From assembly GCA_934140155.1 (NCBI GenBank), contig CAKPBC010000003.1, forward strand, positions 1 to 64,000: 64,000 bases of DNA. The letters run 5' to 3'. This DNA comes from an uncultured Bacilli bacterium (lineage in GTDB: Bacteria > Bacillota_I > Bacilli_A > RFN20 > CAG-826). Position numbers and translations under genes: made by a program. Shown piece after piece: positions 34,858 through 43,572 of the stretch. The notes beneath the pieces were generated by a model. It was not told the DNA's origin. It ran no database searches and saw only the letters and a program-made list of their open reading frames with translations. The stretch's first letter is position 1. Every line of letters begins with the position of its first letter.

Positions 34858-35352
34858 TTTTTCTACTTTATTATCTGGTTCGTCGATTACTTCGATGCTT
34901 TCGATAACAACTGGTTCATAAGGACGATCACTAGGAGAAGTTCTAATGCGAGCAATAGCGTCAACAACTTCAATTCCTTCAACTACTTTACCAAAAGCTG
35001 CATAATCACCATCTAAAAATTCTCCATCTTTATGCATGATAAAGAATTGACTTCCCGCTGAATCTTTGTTCATAGCACGAGCCATAGATATAACACCGCG
35101 TTTATGACTTAATTCATTATTAAATCCATTATGTTTGAATTCACCTTTAATAGTGTAATTAGGGCCACCTGTTCCATTTCCAATTGGACATCCGCCTTGA
35201 ATCATAAATCCTTTAATTACACGGTGGAAAGTTAATCCATTATAAAAATTGCTTCTTGCAAGGCTTACAAAATTAGCGCATGTATTAGGGGCATTTTTAT
35301 AATCTAATTCCAATTTGATTTTTCCATAGTTTTTGACATTAATAATAATCAT
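34846..35352 (-). CDS. ppiB: Cyclophilin-type peptidyl-prolyl isomerase
   Basis: A cytoplasmic cyclophilin that isomerises Xaa-Pro bonds. The 168-residue product has the expected FHRVIKGFMIQGG, GTGGPNYTIKGEF, ARAMNKDSAGSQFFI and FGKVVEGIEVVD segments, with the catalytic Arg and the Gln-Phe-Phe core. There is no signal peptide. An AAGGAA site precedes the ATG. It converges with the aminotransferase gene, sharing 12 nt. Confidence 0.94.
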   Translation of the reverse strand: MIIINVKNYGKIKLELDYKNAPNTCANFVSLARSNFYNGLTFHRVIKGFMIQGGCPIGNGTGGPNYTIKGEFKHNGFNNELSHKRGVISMARAMNKDSAGSQFFIMHKDGEFLDGDYAAFGKVVEGIEVVDAIARIRTSPSDRPYEPVVIESIEVIDEPDNKVEKLEK

Positions 35353-35426
35353 AGTTTTTCCTTCTTTCGAAACAAATTATAGCATAATAAATCCATAAAT
35401 TATACTTTTAATATAAGTAAAAATTG

Positions 35427-35457
35427 TTGACTTTACTTTTTATAAAAGTAATAATAT
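35427..35457 (+). promoter_or_regulatory. Promoter of leuS
   Basis: TTGACT (35427-35432) is followed by TAATAA after 16 bp (35449-35454) or TAATAT after 19 bp (35452-35457). Either gives a transcript starting near 35461, immediately at the attenuator arm. Confidence 0.5.
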
Positions 35458-35460
35458 CTA

Positions 35461-35523
35461 TGGCGTTAAAAATAATTAACTATTTTTAAATATCTAACGT
35501 CCTTAATGGGGCGTTTTGTTTTT
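35461..35523 (+). promoter_or_regulatory. leuS leader with mutually exclusive hairpins (attenuator)
   Basis: A terminator hairpin (35496-35502 with 35509-35515, loop of 6, then a T-rich run to 35523) lies between the promoter and leuS. An alternative long hairpin pairs 35462-35468 with 35495-35502 (one bulged T), continued by a perfect 8-bp stem 35467-35474 with 35481-35488, and would sequester the 5' arm of the terminator. No upstream plus-strand gene needs this terminator. No T-box consensus (AGGGTGG) is visible, so this is not a standard T-box. Confidence 0.55.
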
Positions 35524-35539
35524 AGGAGGATTTCAAATT

Positions 35540-37936
35540 ATGGGATATGATTTTGCTGCAGTAGAAAAGAAATGGCAAAAATATTGGGAAGAAAATCAAA
35601 CATTTAAAACAGATGTTTATGATTTTTCTAAACCAAAGTTTTACGCTCTTGATATGTTCCCTTATCCATCTGGTGTTGGTTTACATGCTGGACACCCAGA
35701 AGGATATACCGCAACTGACATTGTTTCAAGAATGAAAAGAATGCAAGGATTTAATGTCCTTCATCCAATGGGATATGATTCATTTGGTTTACCAGCAGAA
35801 CAATATGCAATTAAAACTAATCATCACCCAGAAGGATTTACTGAAGCTAATATTGCTACATTTACTAAACAATTAAAAGAATTAGGCTTTGATTACGATT
35901 GGAGCAAAACAATTGTAACAAGTGATCCAAAATTTTATAAATGGACACAATGGATTTTTAAACAACTTTATTTAGCAGGATATGCTAAATACATTGATAT
36001 GCCAGTAAACTGGTGTGAAGAATTAGGAACTGTTCTATCTAACGATGAAGTAATCGATGGAAAATCCGAACGTGGAGGATATCCAGTAATTCGTAAAAAC
36101 TTAAAGCAATGGGTTATTGACCAAGCTAGTTTTGGTGATCAATTATTAGAAGGACTTAATCATATTGATTGGCCAGAATCAACTAAAGAAATGCAACGTA
36201 ACTGGATTGGAAGAAGTGAAGGAGCGCTTGTTACTTTTAAAGTAGCGGATAGTGATGAAAGTTTTGTGGTATTTACAACACGTTGTGATACCTTATTTGG
36301 CGCAACATATTGTGTTTTATCTCCTGAGCATCCTTTAGTGAGAAAAATAGTTAGTGAAGATAAAAAAGATGAAGTTGAAGAATATATTAAAGCTGCTAGC
36401 AAAAAGTCCGAATTAGAAAGAACATCTTTAAATAAAGAAAAAACTGGTTGCTTTATTGGAAAGTACGCTATTAATCCGGTTAACAACAAACATATTCCAA
36501 TTTATATTTCTGATTATGTTTTATCCACTTATGGTACGGGTGCAATTATGGCTGTACCTGCTCATGATGAAAGAGATTACGCTTTTGCTAAAAAGTTTAA
36601 TCTAGAAATTATTCCCGTTTTAGAAGGCGGAGATATTACTAAAGAAGCGTATACTCAAGATGGCATACATATTAATTCTGGTTTCTTAAATGGCTTAAAT
36701 AAAGAAGACGCTATTAAGAAAATGCTTGAATATTTAAGCGCTAATAAAATTGGTGAAAAGAAAGTTAACTTTAAATTCCGTGAATGGATTTTTGCTCGTC
36801 AACGTTATTGGGGGGAACCTGTTCCAGTCGTCCATGGATTTGATGGAAAGATTTATCCATTAAGCGATGATGAACTTCCTTTAATTTTACCAGAACTTGA
36901 CGATTATCGTGGTAAAAATGGTAAAGCACCTTTAGAAAACGCTACTGCATGGAAACAATATGACCATAATGGTATCAAAGGAGTTCGTGAAACTTCGACA
37001 ATGCCTGGTTCAGCAGGATCTAGTTGGTACTTTATGCGTTATGTTGATCCAAATAATGATAAATGCTTTGCTGATAAAAAATTATTAGATCACTGGCTAC
37101 CTGTTGATTTATATATCGGCGGACCAGAACACGCAGTAGGTCACTTAATTTATTCACGTATTTGGACCAAATTCTTACATAATCAAGGGTACATTTCATT
37201 TGATGAACCATTCAAAAAATTAGTGCACCAAGGCATGATTTTAGGTACAAACGGCATTAAAATGGGTAAAAGATTCCCAGAATATGTCGTTAATCCAAGT
37301 GATATCGTCCGTGACCATGGCGCGGATACTTTAAGATTATATGAAATGTTTATGGGACCTCTTGAAGCAAGTAAACCTTGGTCTAACCAAGGAGTAGAAG
37401 GTGCCCATAAATTTATTGATCGTGTTTATCGTATTATTGTTGATGCTAATATTATCGTTGATGAAGAAGTAAAAGAACTTGATATGGTTTATCATCAAAC
37501 AGTAAAGAAAGTTACAGAAGATTATGAAAATTTAGCGTTTAATACCGCAATATCTCAAATGATGATATTTATTAACGAAGTATATCGTGTCAATAAATTA
37601 CCACGTGAATACGCGGAAGGATTTGTAAAAATGATTAGCTGTATTATTCCACATGTTGGCGAAGAAATGTGGGAGAAATTAGGCCATAACAATACTATCG
37701 CTTATGAACCATGGCCAAAATGTGATGAAGCTAAATTAGTTAAAAATGAAATGACTTTAGCTGTTCAAGTTAATGGTAAAGTTCGTGATACAATTGTTGT
37801 TAGTGTTGACGCTAGCGAAGAAGAAATTCGCAATGCAGCATTATCTGCACCTAATGTTATAAAACATACTACAGGACTAACAATTCGTAAAGTTATCGTA
37901 ATTAAAAATAAAATCGTTAGTGTGGTGGCTAATTAA
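35540..37936 (+). CDS. leuS: Leucyl-tRNA synthetase
   Basis: LeuRS charges tRNA-Leu. The 798-residue class I enzyme has the HIGH-box variant HAGH in GVGLHAGHPEGY, the editing domain around residues 220-410 with CVLSPEHPL and TGAIMAVPAHDERD, and WYFMRYVDP. The KMSKS position reads K574-M-G-K-R578 instead of KMSKS. The ATG at 35540 follows AGGAGG. It sits behind an attenuator-like leader and is joined to the next gene by a TAATG overlap. Confidence 0.96.
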   Translation: MGYDFAAVEKKWQKYWEENQTFKTDVYDFSKPKFYALDMFPYPSGVGLHAGHPEGYTATDIVSRMKRMQGFNVLHPMGYDSFGLPAEQYAIKTNHHPEGFTEANIATFTKQLKELGFDYDWSKTIVTSDPKFYKWTQWIFKQLYLAGYAKYIDMPVNWCEELGTVLSNDEVIDGKSERGGYPVIRKNLKQWVIDQASFGDQLLEGLNHIDWPESTKEMQRNWIGRSEGALVTFKVADSDESFVVFTTRCDTLFGATYCVLSPEHPLVRKIVSEDKKDEVEEYIKAASKKSELERTSLNKEKTGCFIGKYAINPVNNKHIPIYISDYVLSTYGTGAIMAVPAHDERDYAFAKKFNLEIIPVLEGGDITKEAYTQDGIHINSGFLNGLNKEDAIKKMLEYLSANKIGEKKVNFKFREWIFARQRYWGEPVPVVHGFDGKIYPLSDDELPLILPELDDYRGKNGKAPLENATAWKQYDHNGIKGVRETSTMPGSAGSSWYFMRYVDPNNDKCFADKKLLDHWLPVDLYIGGPEHAVGHLIYSRIWTKFLHNQGYISFDEPFKKLVHQGMILGTNGIKMGKRFPEYVVNPSDIVRDHGADTLRLYEMFMGPLEASKPWSNQGVEGAHKFIDRVYRIIVDANIIVDEEVKELDMVYHQTVKKVTEDYENLAFNTAISQMMIFINEVYRVNKLPREYAEGFVKMISCIIPHVGEEMWEKLGHNNTIAYEPWPKCDEAKLVKNEMTLAVQVNGKVRDTIVVSVDASEEEIRNAALSAPNVIKHTTGLTIRKVIVIKNKIVSVVAN

Positions 37937-39132
37937 TGAATGCTATTGTTATTGGAAGCGGCCCTAGTGGATTGATGGCAGCTTTATCACTAGCTAAAGA
38001 AAATATTGATGTAATTGTTATTGATGGCAATGAAAAAGTAGGTAAAAAACTATTAATTACTGGTAATGGTAAATGCAATTATACTAGATTATTACCAGTT
38101 AACGACTTTTTAAAAGGTATAGTTAGAAATGCGAGTTTTTTAAAAACCGCCTTATATCATTTTTCTAGTCAAGATGCGATAGATTTTTTTGCTTCATTAG
38201 GGGTTGAATCGATTATTGAAGAAGATAATCGTGTCTACCCTAAATCTTTAAAATCTCAAACTATTGTTGAGGCTTTAGTTAATGAATGCCAAAAATATAA
38301 TGTAAAATTTTTACTTAATAACAAAGTAAATAAAGTCTATAAAGAAGATAATAAATTTGTAGTTGAAGTTCCGCATAATGCTTTTGTGGCTGATAAGTTA
38401 GTTTTAGCTTGTGGCGGAAAAAGTTATCCGTCGACTGGAAGTACTGGCAATGGTTATATATTTGCTAAAGAATTTGGGCACACAATTATTCCAATTCGAT
38501 CAAGCTTATGTGATATTTATTTAAAAGATAAATTTCTAGAAAAATTAGATGGTTTTTCTTTTGATGGAATTGGTTTTAAAGTATTTGGCAAAAACTTTTC
38601 TAAATCTTTAAATGGCAATATTAAATTTTACAAAGATCGTATTAGTGGGCATGTTGTTAAAAATATGTCTAGTTACATTAACCGCGAAGAAATTACTAGT
38701 ATGGAATTAGATTTTAAAGTAGGAGTAAACGAAGAAGAATTAGATAAATTACTTGTTCAAAAATTTATGGCTAATAGTAATCGTGAAATTTCTCGCACTT
38801 TAACTGCATTTGTTCCTTACTTGGTTAGTTCAGTAATACTAAGTGAACTCAATATTAAAGATAATTTACCATGTAATGCAGTTACCAAAGAAATGCGTAA
38901 AGGATTTATAAAATATTTAAAACATTTCCCGTTAACCTTCCTTAAACTAGCGCCAATTGAAGAAACTATTGTTACTAGTGGTGGAATTGATACTAAAGAA
39001 ATTAATCCTAAAAATATGGAATCTAAATTAGTTCCTAACATGTATATAGTAGGAGAAATGGTTGATGTTGACGCTCTTATTGGCGGTTATTCCATCCAAA
39101 TAGCCTTAGCAATGGGAAATTTAGTAAAGTAA
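37936..39132 (+). CDS. NAD(P)/FAD-dependent oxidoreductase, HI0933/BaiN family
   Basis: A 398-residue flavoprotein. The N-terminal dinucleotide fold shows GSGPSGLMAALSLA and the family hallmark GKKLLITGNGKCN; GGKSYPSTGSTGNGY lies near residue 160, and the C-terminal FAD motif reads GEMVDVDALIGGYSIQIA. The substrate is unknown. Family members are annotated as HI0933-like or BaiN, and BaiN reduces bile acid intermediates in gut clostridia, but that activity cannot be assumed here. It overlaps the leuS stop by 1 nt. Confidence 0.85.
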   Translation: MNAIVIGSGPSGLMAALSLAKENIDVIVIDGNEKVGKKLLITGNGKCNYTRLLPVNDFLKGIVRNASFLKTALYHFSSQDAIDFFASLGVESIIEEDNRVYPKSLKSQTIVEALVNECQKYNVKFLLNNKVNKVYKEDNKFVVEVPHNAFVADKLVLACGGKSYPSTGSTGNGYIFAKEFGHTIIPIRSSLCDIYLKDKFLEKLDGFSFDGIGFKVFGKNFSKSLNGNIKFYKDRISGHVVKNMSSYINREEITSMELDFKVGVNEEELDKLLVQKFMANSNREISRTLTAFVPYLVSSVILSELNIKDNLPCNAVTKEMRKGFIKYLKHFPLTFLKLAPIEETIVTSGGIDTKEINPKNMESKLVPNMYIVGEMVDVDALIGGYSIQIALAMGNLVK

Positions 39133-39185
39133 TAATTTCGACAAATTTTTAAAATATAAAAGCTTACAATAACCATGGTGATAAA

Positions 39186-39374
39186 ATGATTAATGTGGCA
39201 ATAATAGACGAAGAAAATGAAGAGGATTTAGAAAATAATATTAATGAATTGCTCAAGAAATTAGTGGATACGAGTATCATTGATATTAAGTATCAAACAT
39301 CTCATTTTTTGACAACAGATGGAGATCAAATTTATTCATATTCGGCGATGATTATTTATAAAATTCGTGATTAA
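39186..39374 (+). CDS. Cse60-like small protein (DUF2758)
   Basis: A 62-residue protein resembling Cse60, a small sporulation-associated protein of Bacillus, of unknown function. The match is over the whole length: MINVAIIDEENEEDLENNIN, then IDIKYQTS and the C-terminal IYSYSAMIIYK. A GGTGAT site precedes the ATG. It is a single gene between a flavoprotein gene and a lipoprotein gene. The family also occurs outside spore formers, so it is only weak evidence for sporulation. Confidence 0.7.
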   Translation: MINVAIIDEENEEDLENNINELLKKLVDTSIIDIKYQTSHFLTTDGDQIYSYSAMIIYKIRD

Positions 39375-39460
39375 TTATTTACTTAAAATTATATGAATTT
39401 TTAATAAAATAAACTATTTATCTTAACGTAAATATGATAAACTAACTATTGGTGATAAGA

Positions 39461-39919
39461 ATGAAAAAAGCAAGATTAATACCAATAGTTTTTTTGTTGT
39501 TTGGTTGTTCTTCCAGTAATAAAAAAGACTTATATTATCAGCAATTAGAAAAACTTAATTCACATAGTTATGTTGTTTCTAATGAACTTTCTTTTTCCAT
39601 TAATGGTACATCAACTTTAAGTAAAGATACACAATATAAAATTGAAATTATGTTTTTAGAAGCCAAAGAAAGGTTAGAAGATATCACCATTTTAATGTTA
39701 GATGAAAGAATTAGCGATGCCACTATTAGTGCGTTAAATGTTGGTTTTTTTAACGATGATGCACTTAATTTAGTACCAGTAAAAGAAAAATTAGGCGACC
39801 AAACTAAAGTCCGTTTTACTTTTATAAGTGACTTAGAAAAACCAACAATGAAAATTGCTTTTTCTTATAAAAATTCTAACACGCGACAAGAAATATTTTA
39901 TGACTATAATTGGAGGTAA
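39461..39919 (+). CDS. Small lipoprotein of unknown function
   Basis: A 152-residue predicted lipoprotein with the signal peptide MKKARLIPIVFLLFGC; Cys16 is the lipidation site. The mature part is hydrophilic and beta-rich, without a family I recognise. The start ATG 39461 has GGTGAT upstream, and the in-frame start at 39449 lies before that site. tex follows after 5 nt with its own strong ribosome site, so the two are probably co-transcribed. Confidence 0.65.
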   Translation: MKKARLIPIVFLLFGCSSSNKKDLYYQQLEKLNSHSYVVSNELSFSINGTSTLSKDTQYKIEIMFLEAKERLEDITILMLDERISDATISALNVGFFNDDALNLVPVKEKLGDQTKVRFTFISDLEKPTMKIAFSYKNSNTRQEIFYDYNWR

Positions 39920-39924
39920 AAATC

Positions 39925-42066
39925 ATGGATATAGTAAAAACATTAAGTGAAGAATTAAATATTAAAGAAAGTCAAGTAAATGCTGTTATTGGCTTATTAG
40001 ATGAAGGAAACACTATTCCTTTTATTGCTAGATATCGTAAAGAAGTTACAGGTAGTCTTGATGATGAAATATTAAGAAAATTTTACACACGTTTAGAGTA
40101 TATTAAAGGCTTTAATGAAAGACTTGATACAATTGTTAAATCAATCACAGAACAAGGCTTTATGACAGATGAAATTATGGCTTCCTTAAATGCCGCTCAT
40201 ACAATGACAGAATTAGAAGATATTTATCGTCCATTTAAGCCAAAAAAGAAAACACGTGCTAGTGTAGCAAAAGAAAAAGGTTTAGCTCCTTTTGCTAAAA
40301 CTTTATTAGAATTAAATAAAGACGTTGTGGTTTTAGAAGAAGCTAAAAAATATATTAATGAAGAAAAGAAAGTCTTAACAGTAGAAGACGCTATTCAAGG
40401 TGCGGAAGATATTATTGCTGAACAAGTAAGCGATGATCCTAAATATCGTAAACAAATTAGAGACTTTATCATGCGTACTGGTAAGATTAAAACCGTGGAA
40501 AATGAGCCAGATGAAAAAGGCACATTTGATATGTATAAGGATTATGAAGAAGCCGTAAATCGTATTGCTCCACACCGCATTTTGGCTATTAATCGTGGCG
40601 AAAATATGAAATGTTTAAAAGTGAGCATTGTTATTGATGATGAAGAAATATTAGGCCGTATTAAATCTAAAATTGTAAATAAAGATACTGACTCATCTAA
40701 ATATGTTTTAGCGGCAATTGATGATGCTTATAAACGTTTGATTTTTCCAAGCTTAGAAAATGAAATTCGTAATGAGTTAACCGAAAAAGCAGAGGAAACA
40801 TCAATGGTTGTATTTAAAGAAAACTTAAAACAATTACTTTTAGTTGCTCCTGTTGAACATCGTATCGTTTTAGGATTTGACCCAGGTTTTAGAACAGGCT
40901 GTAAATTAGCGGTTGTAGATGAATTTGGTCAAGTTCTTGATACCGGTGTATGTTATCCAACTGAGCCTAGAAAAGACACGGAAGGAGCAAAGCTCATTAT
41001 TAAAGCACTAATTAATAAACATAACATTAATATGATTGCTTTAGGTAATGGTACAGCTGGTAGAGAATCCGAAGCATTTTTAAGAGAATTAATATCTGAA
41101 TTACCGCATAAAATTGACTATGTTATCGTTAATGAAGCTGGTGCCTCCGTTTATAGTGCTTCACCTTTAGGAACTAAAGAGTTCCCAGATTATGATGTGG
41201 CGTTAAGAAGTGCTGTTTCTTTAGCAAGACGTTTACAAGATCCACTTGCTGAACTTGTTAAAATTGATCCTAAAGCTATTGGCGTTGGTCAATATCAACA
41301 TGATATGAATCAAAAACGTCTTGGTGAAGTATTAGGTGGTGTAGTTGAAAATGTTGTTAATAGTGTTGGTGTTGATTTAAATACAGCTTCACCATCCTTA
41401 CTAGAATATGTATCAGGTATTTCTAGTTCTTTAGCGCAATCTATTGTTAGTTATCGTGAGAAAAATGGACCATTTAAATCACGTGAAGAATTATTAAAAG
41501 TTAATAAATTAGGACCTAAAGCATACGAACAATGCGCTGGTTTCTTAAGAATTAGAAATGGCTATCCACTTGATAATACTGCAGTTCATCCAGAAAGCTA
41601 TCACTTTGCAATTAGCTTGTTAAAAGAATTAAAACATTCAGTGGATGACTTAGGATCAGAAGATTTAAAGAATATTCTTAAAAATATAGATATAAATGAA
41701 TATGCCACTAGATTAAATGTTGGCGCACCTACTTTATCCGATATTATTGAGGAATTAATTAAACCAGGAAGAGATCCACGAAAAGATGTCGAAGTTGCAG
41801 AACTTCGTAATGATGTCATCGATATTAAAGATTTAACAGTGGGTATGGTTCTTAAAGGAACAGTACGTAATATTATGGACTTTGGTGTTTTCGTTGATAT
41901 TGGTGTTCATCAAGATGGTTTAGTCCATATTTCTGAATTATCGAATAATTTCGTTAAACATCCTTTAGATGTTGTTCATATTAATGAAATTGTTAAAGTA
42001 AAAGTTATTAGCGTTGATGTTAATAAAAAACGTATTGGTTTATCAATTAAGCAAGCAAATGAATAA
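39925..42066 (+). CDS. tex: Tex family S1 RNA-binding protein
   Basis: Tex is a nucleic acid-binding protein related to Spt6, implicated in transcription. The 713-residue product has the N-terminal helical region (NTIPFIARYRKEVTGSLDD), the YqgF-like domain with GFDPGFRTGCKLAVVD near residue 318, the helix-hairpin-helix segment near 490 (LNTASPSLLEYVSGI) and a C-terminal S1 domain (DLTVGMVLKGTVRNIMDFG). It has normal length. GGAGGT precedes the ATG and a terminator follows at 42073. Confidence 0.95.
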   Translation: MDIVKTLSEELNIKESQVNAVIGLLDEGNTIPFIARYRKEVTGSLDDEILRKFYTRLEYIKGFNERLDTIVKSITEQGFMTDEIMASLNAAHTMTELEDIYRPFKPKKKTRASVAKEKGLAPFAKTLLELNKDVVVLEEAKKYINEEKKVLTVEDAIQGAEDIIAEQVSDDPKYRKQIRDFIMRTGKIKTVENEPDEKGTFDMYKDYEEAVNRIAPHRILAINRGENMKCLKVSIVIDDEEILGRIKSKIVNKDTDSSKYVLAAIDDAYKRLIFPSLENEIRNELTEKAEETSMVVFKENLKQLLLVAPVEHRIVLGFDPGFRTGCKLAVVDEFGQVLDTGVCYPTEPRKDTEGAKLIIKALINKHNINMIALGNGTAGRESEAFLRELISELPHKIDYVIVNEAGASVYSASPLGTKEFPDYDVALRSAVSLARRLQDPLAELVKIDPKAIGVGQYQHDMNQKRLGEVLGGVVENVVNSVGVDLNTASPSLLEYVSGISSSLAQSIVSYREKNGPFKSREELLKVNKLGPKAYEQCAGFLRIRNGYPLDNTAVHPESYHFAISLLKELKHSVDDLGSEDLKNILKNIDINEYATRLNVGAPTLSDIIEELIKPGRDPRKDVEVAELRNDVIDIKDLTVGMVLKGTVRNIMDFGVFVDIGVHQDGLVHISELSNNFVKHPLDVVHINEIVKVKVISVDVNKKRIGLSIKQANE

Positions 42067-42072
42067 TTTTAT

Positions 42073-42105
42073 AACGTATAGGTAAAACTATACGTTTTAT
42101 TTTTA
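42073..42105 (+). terminator. Intrinsic terminator after tex
   Basis: A perfect 9-bp stem (42073-42081 with 42088-42096), a 6-base loop and a T-rich tract to 42105. Confidence 0.85.
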
Positions 42106-42139
42106 TAAAAATATTATATAATAATAAAAAAGGAGCATT

Positions 42140-43438
42140 ATGAGAATGACAAAATCAAATTTGAGATGGATTATACCGATTAGTAGTGTAGTTGTTATTG
42201 GAGTTGTTAGTGCTATAACGATTGTTAGTTTAAATCATAAATTTGATATTCCTAATAAGTATTGTCTTAATGAAGTAAATAGAACTTATAATAATAAAAA
42301 AGTTGAAGTTAGTGATGATTATAAAGATGCTATTAAAAATTTTGCGACAGATTACGCTTTAAATATTACTAAAAATAATCTTGATAATGAAATATTCTCG
42401 CCTTTAAGCATTGTCACTTGTTACTCGATGCTTTTAGAAGGGGCAAATGGAGAGACTTATAATGAATTACGTAACGCTCTAGGGTTTAACGATTCTATTG
42501 ATATTAAAAATGAGACACAAAAAATGCTTAATAATACATTTATTAAAACAGAGCAAACCCAATTAAATGTTAATCAATCAATTTGGCTTGATAATGAATA
42601 TGCCGCAAACATAAAAAAAGACTATCTTGATAAACTAACAAATTATTATTACGCAGAAGCATATCAAGATGATTTAAAAACCGATAATGCCAAAAAATTA
42701 TTAGCTAAATATATTAACAAAAACACAAATAATCTAATGAAAATTAAAAAAGAAGATTTTAGCGGCTATGATGGAATAATGTGGCTTGTTAATACTATTT
42801 ATATGAAATCAAAATGGACTGCAGAATTTTATGAGACAAAAAGTGACTTTAAAAATATTAATGGAATTACCAACACAAAAGATTTTATAGCAACTAAAGC
42901 TTCTTATAGTGGTATCTATCAATCTGAAAATTCTACAACATTTTCTACATCTTTTCAGCAAGGACTTCAAGTTAATTTTATGATTCCTAATAGTATAGAT
43001 GCTAATTTTAAGAACTTTGTTAATGATAATAATAATTGGAATAACTTATTTAATTATAAAAAATCAAAATATATAGCAGGAACTGTTAATTTTAAAATGC
43101 CGAAATTAAGTGTTAAGTCTAGTTATGATTTAAAAAAAGAACTAATTAACTTAGGAATTAACAAGATATTTGATGAAAATAGTGCGGATTTAACAGGAAT
43201 TATTGAATTTGATGATTCGTATAATCTTTATGTTTCAAATACAATGCATAAAGCCGCTATTGAGTTTAATAAAGATGGTGTTGAGGCTGCAGCGGTTACA
43301 ATAATCGAAGGATCTAAATCTACGGGAATAGATCCAGATGCTAAGCAAATTGATTTTTTCCTTGATCAACCTTTTATTTATTCTATAACTGATGCAAACA
43401 ATATTCCTTTATTTGTAGGAATAGTGACAAATGTCTAA
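42140..43438 (+). CDS. Serpin (serine protease inhibitor), membrane-anchored or secreted
   Basis: A 432-residue serpin (family I4). An N-terminal hydrophobic segment at about residues 10-31 acts as signal or anchor. The serpin core shows EIFSPLSIVTCYSMLLEGANGET, WLVNTIYMKSKW and the hinge of the reactive loop GVEAAAVTI near residue 390, whose small residues are typical of inhibitory serpins. By usual spacing from the hinge, P1 falls on Ser or the adjacent Lys in EGSKSTG. The target is probably a host or neighbour protease. AGGAG lies 4 nt before this ATG; an in-frame ATG at 42146 is also possible. A terminator follows. Confidence 0.9.
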   Translation: MRMTKSNLRWIIPISSVVVIGVVSAITIVSLNHKFDIPNKYCLNEVNRTYNNKKVEVSDDYKDAIKNFATDYALNITKNNLDNEIFSPLSIVTCYSMLLEGANGETYNELRNALGFNDSIDIKNETQKMLNNTFIKTEQTQLNVNQSIWLDNEYAANIKKDYLDKLTNYYYAEAYQDDLKTDNAKKLLAKYINKNTNNLMKIKKEDFSGYDGIMWLVNTIYMKSKWTAEFYETKSDFKNINGITNTKDFIATKASYSGIYQSENSTTFSTSFQQGLQVNFMIPNSIDANFKNFVNDNNNWNNLFNYKKSKYIAGTVNFKMPKLSVKSSYDLKKELINLGINKIFDENSADLTGIIEFDDSYNLYVSNTMHKAAIEFNKDGVEAAAVTIIEGSKSTGIDPDAKQIDFFLDQPFIYSITDANNIPLFVGIVTNV

Positions 43439-43457
43439 TTTTATAATCTAAATACAT

Positions 43458-43496
43458 AAAAATACATACTAACTAAAGCGGTTAATATGTATTTTT
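43458..43496 (+). terminator. Intrinsic terminator after the serpin gene
   Basis: An 11-bp A/T-rich stem (43458-43468 with 43486-43496) is extended by TAAC/GTTA pairs inside and ends in a T-run. Confidence 0.75.
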
Positions 43497-43498
43497 CT

Positions 43499-43527
43499 TT
43501 GTTAAATGAATCTTATTGTTATATAAT
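43499..43527 (+). promoter_or_regulatory. Promoter of coaX
   Basis: TTGTTA (43499-43504), a 17-bp spacer and a perfect TATAAT (43522-43527), followed by a leader of about 40 nt. Confidence 0.65.
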
Positions 43528-43572
43528 AACAATGCATGGTACTTTTTAGACCATAGCAGAAGGAGAGTTAAA

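Noticed and set aside
35460..35489. A 9-codon leader peptide (MALKIINYF) before leuS
   Set aside because: The ATG is at or before the predicted transcription start, has no ribosome binding site and contains only one Leu codon, so ribosome-mediated attenuation is unlikely.
35461..35523. T-box riboswitch before leuS
   Set aside because: The leader is too short, and neither a specifier stem nor the AGGGTGG T-box sequence is present.
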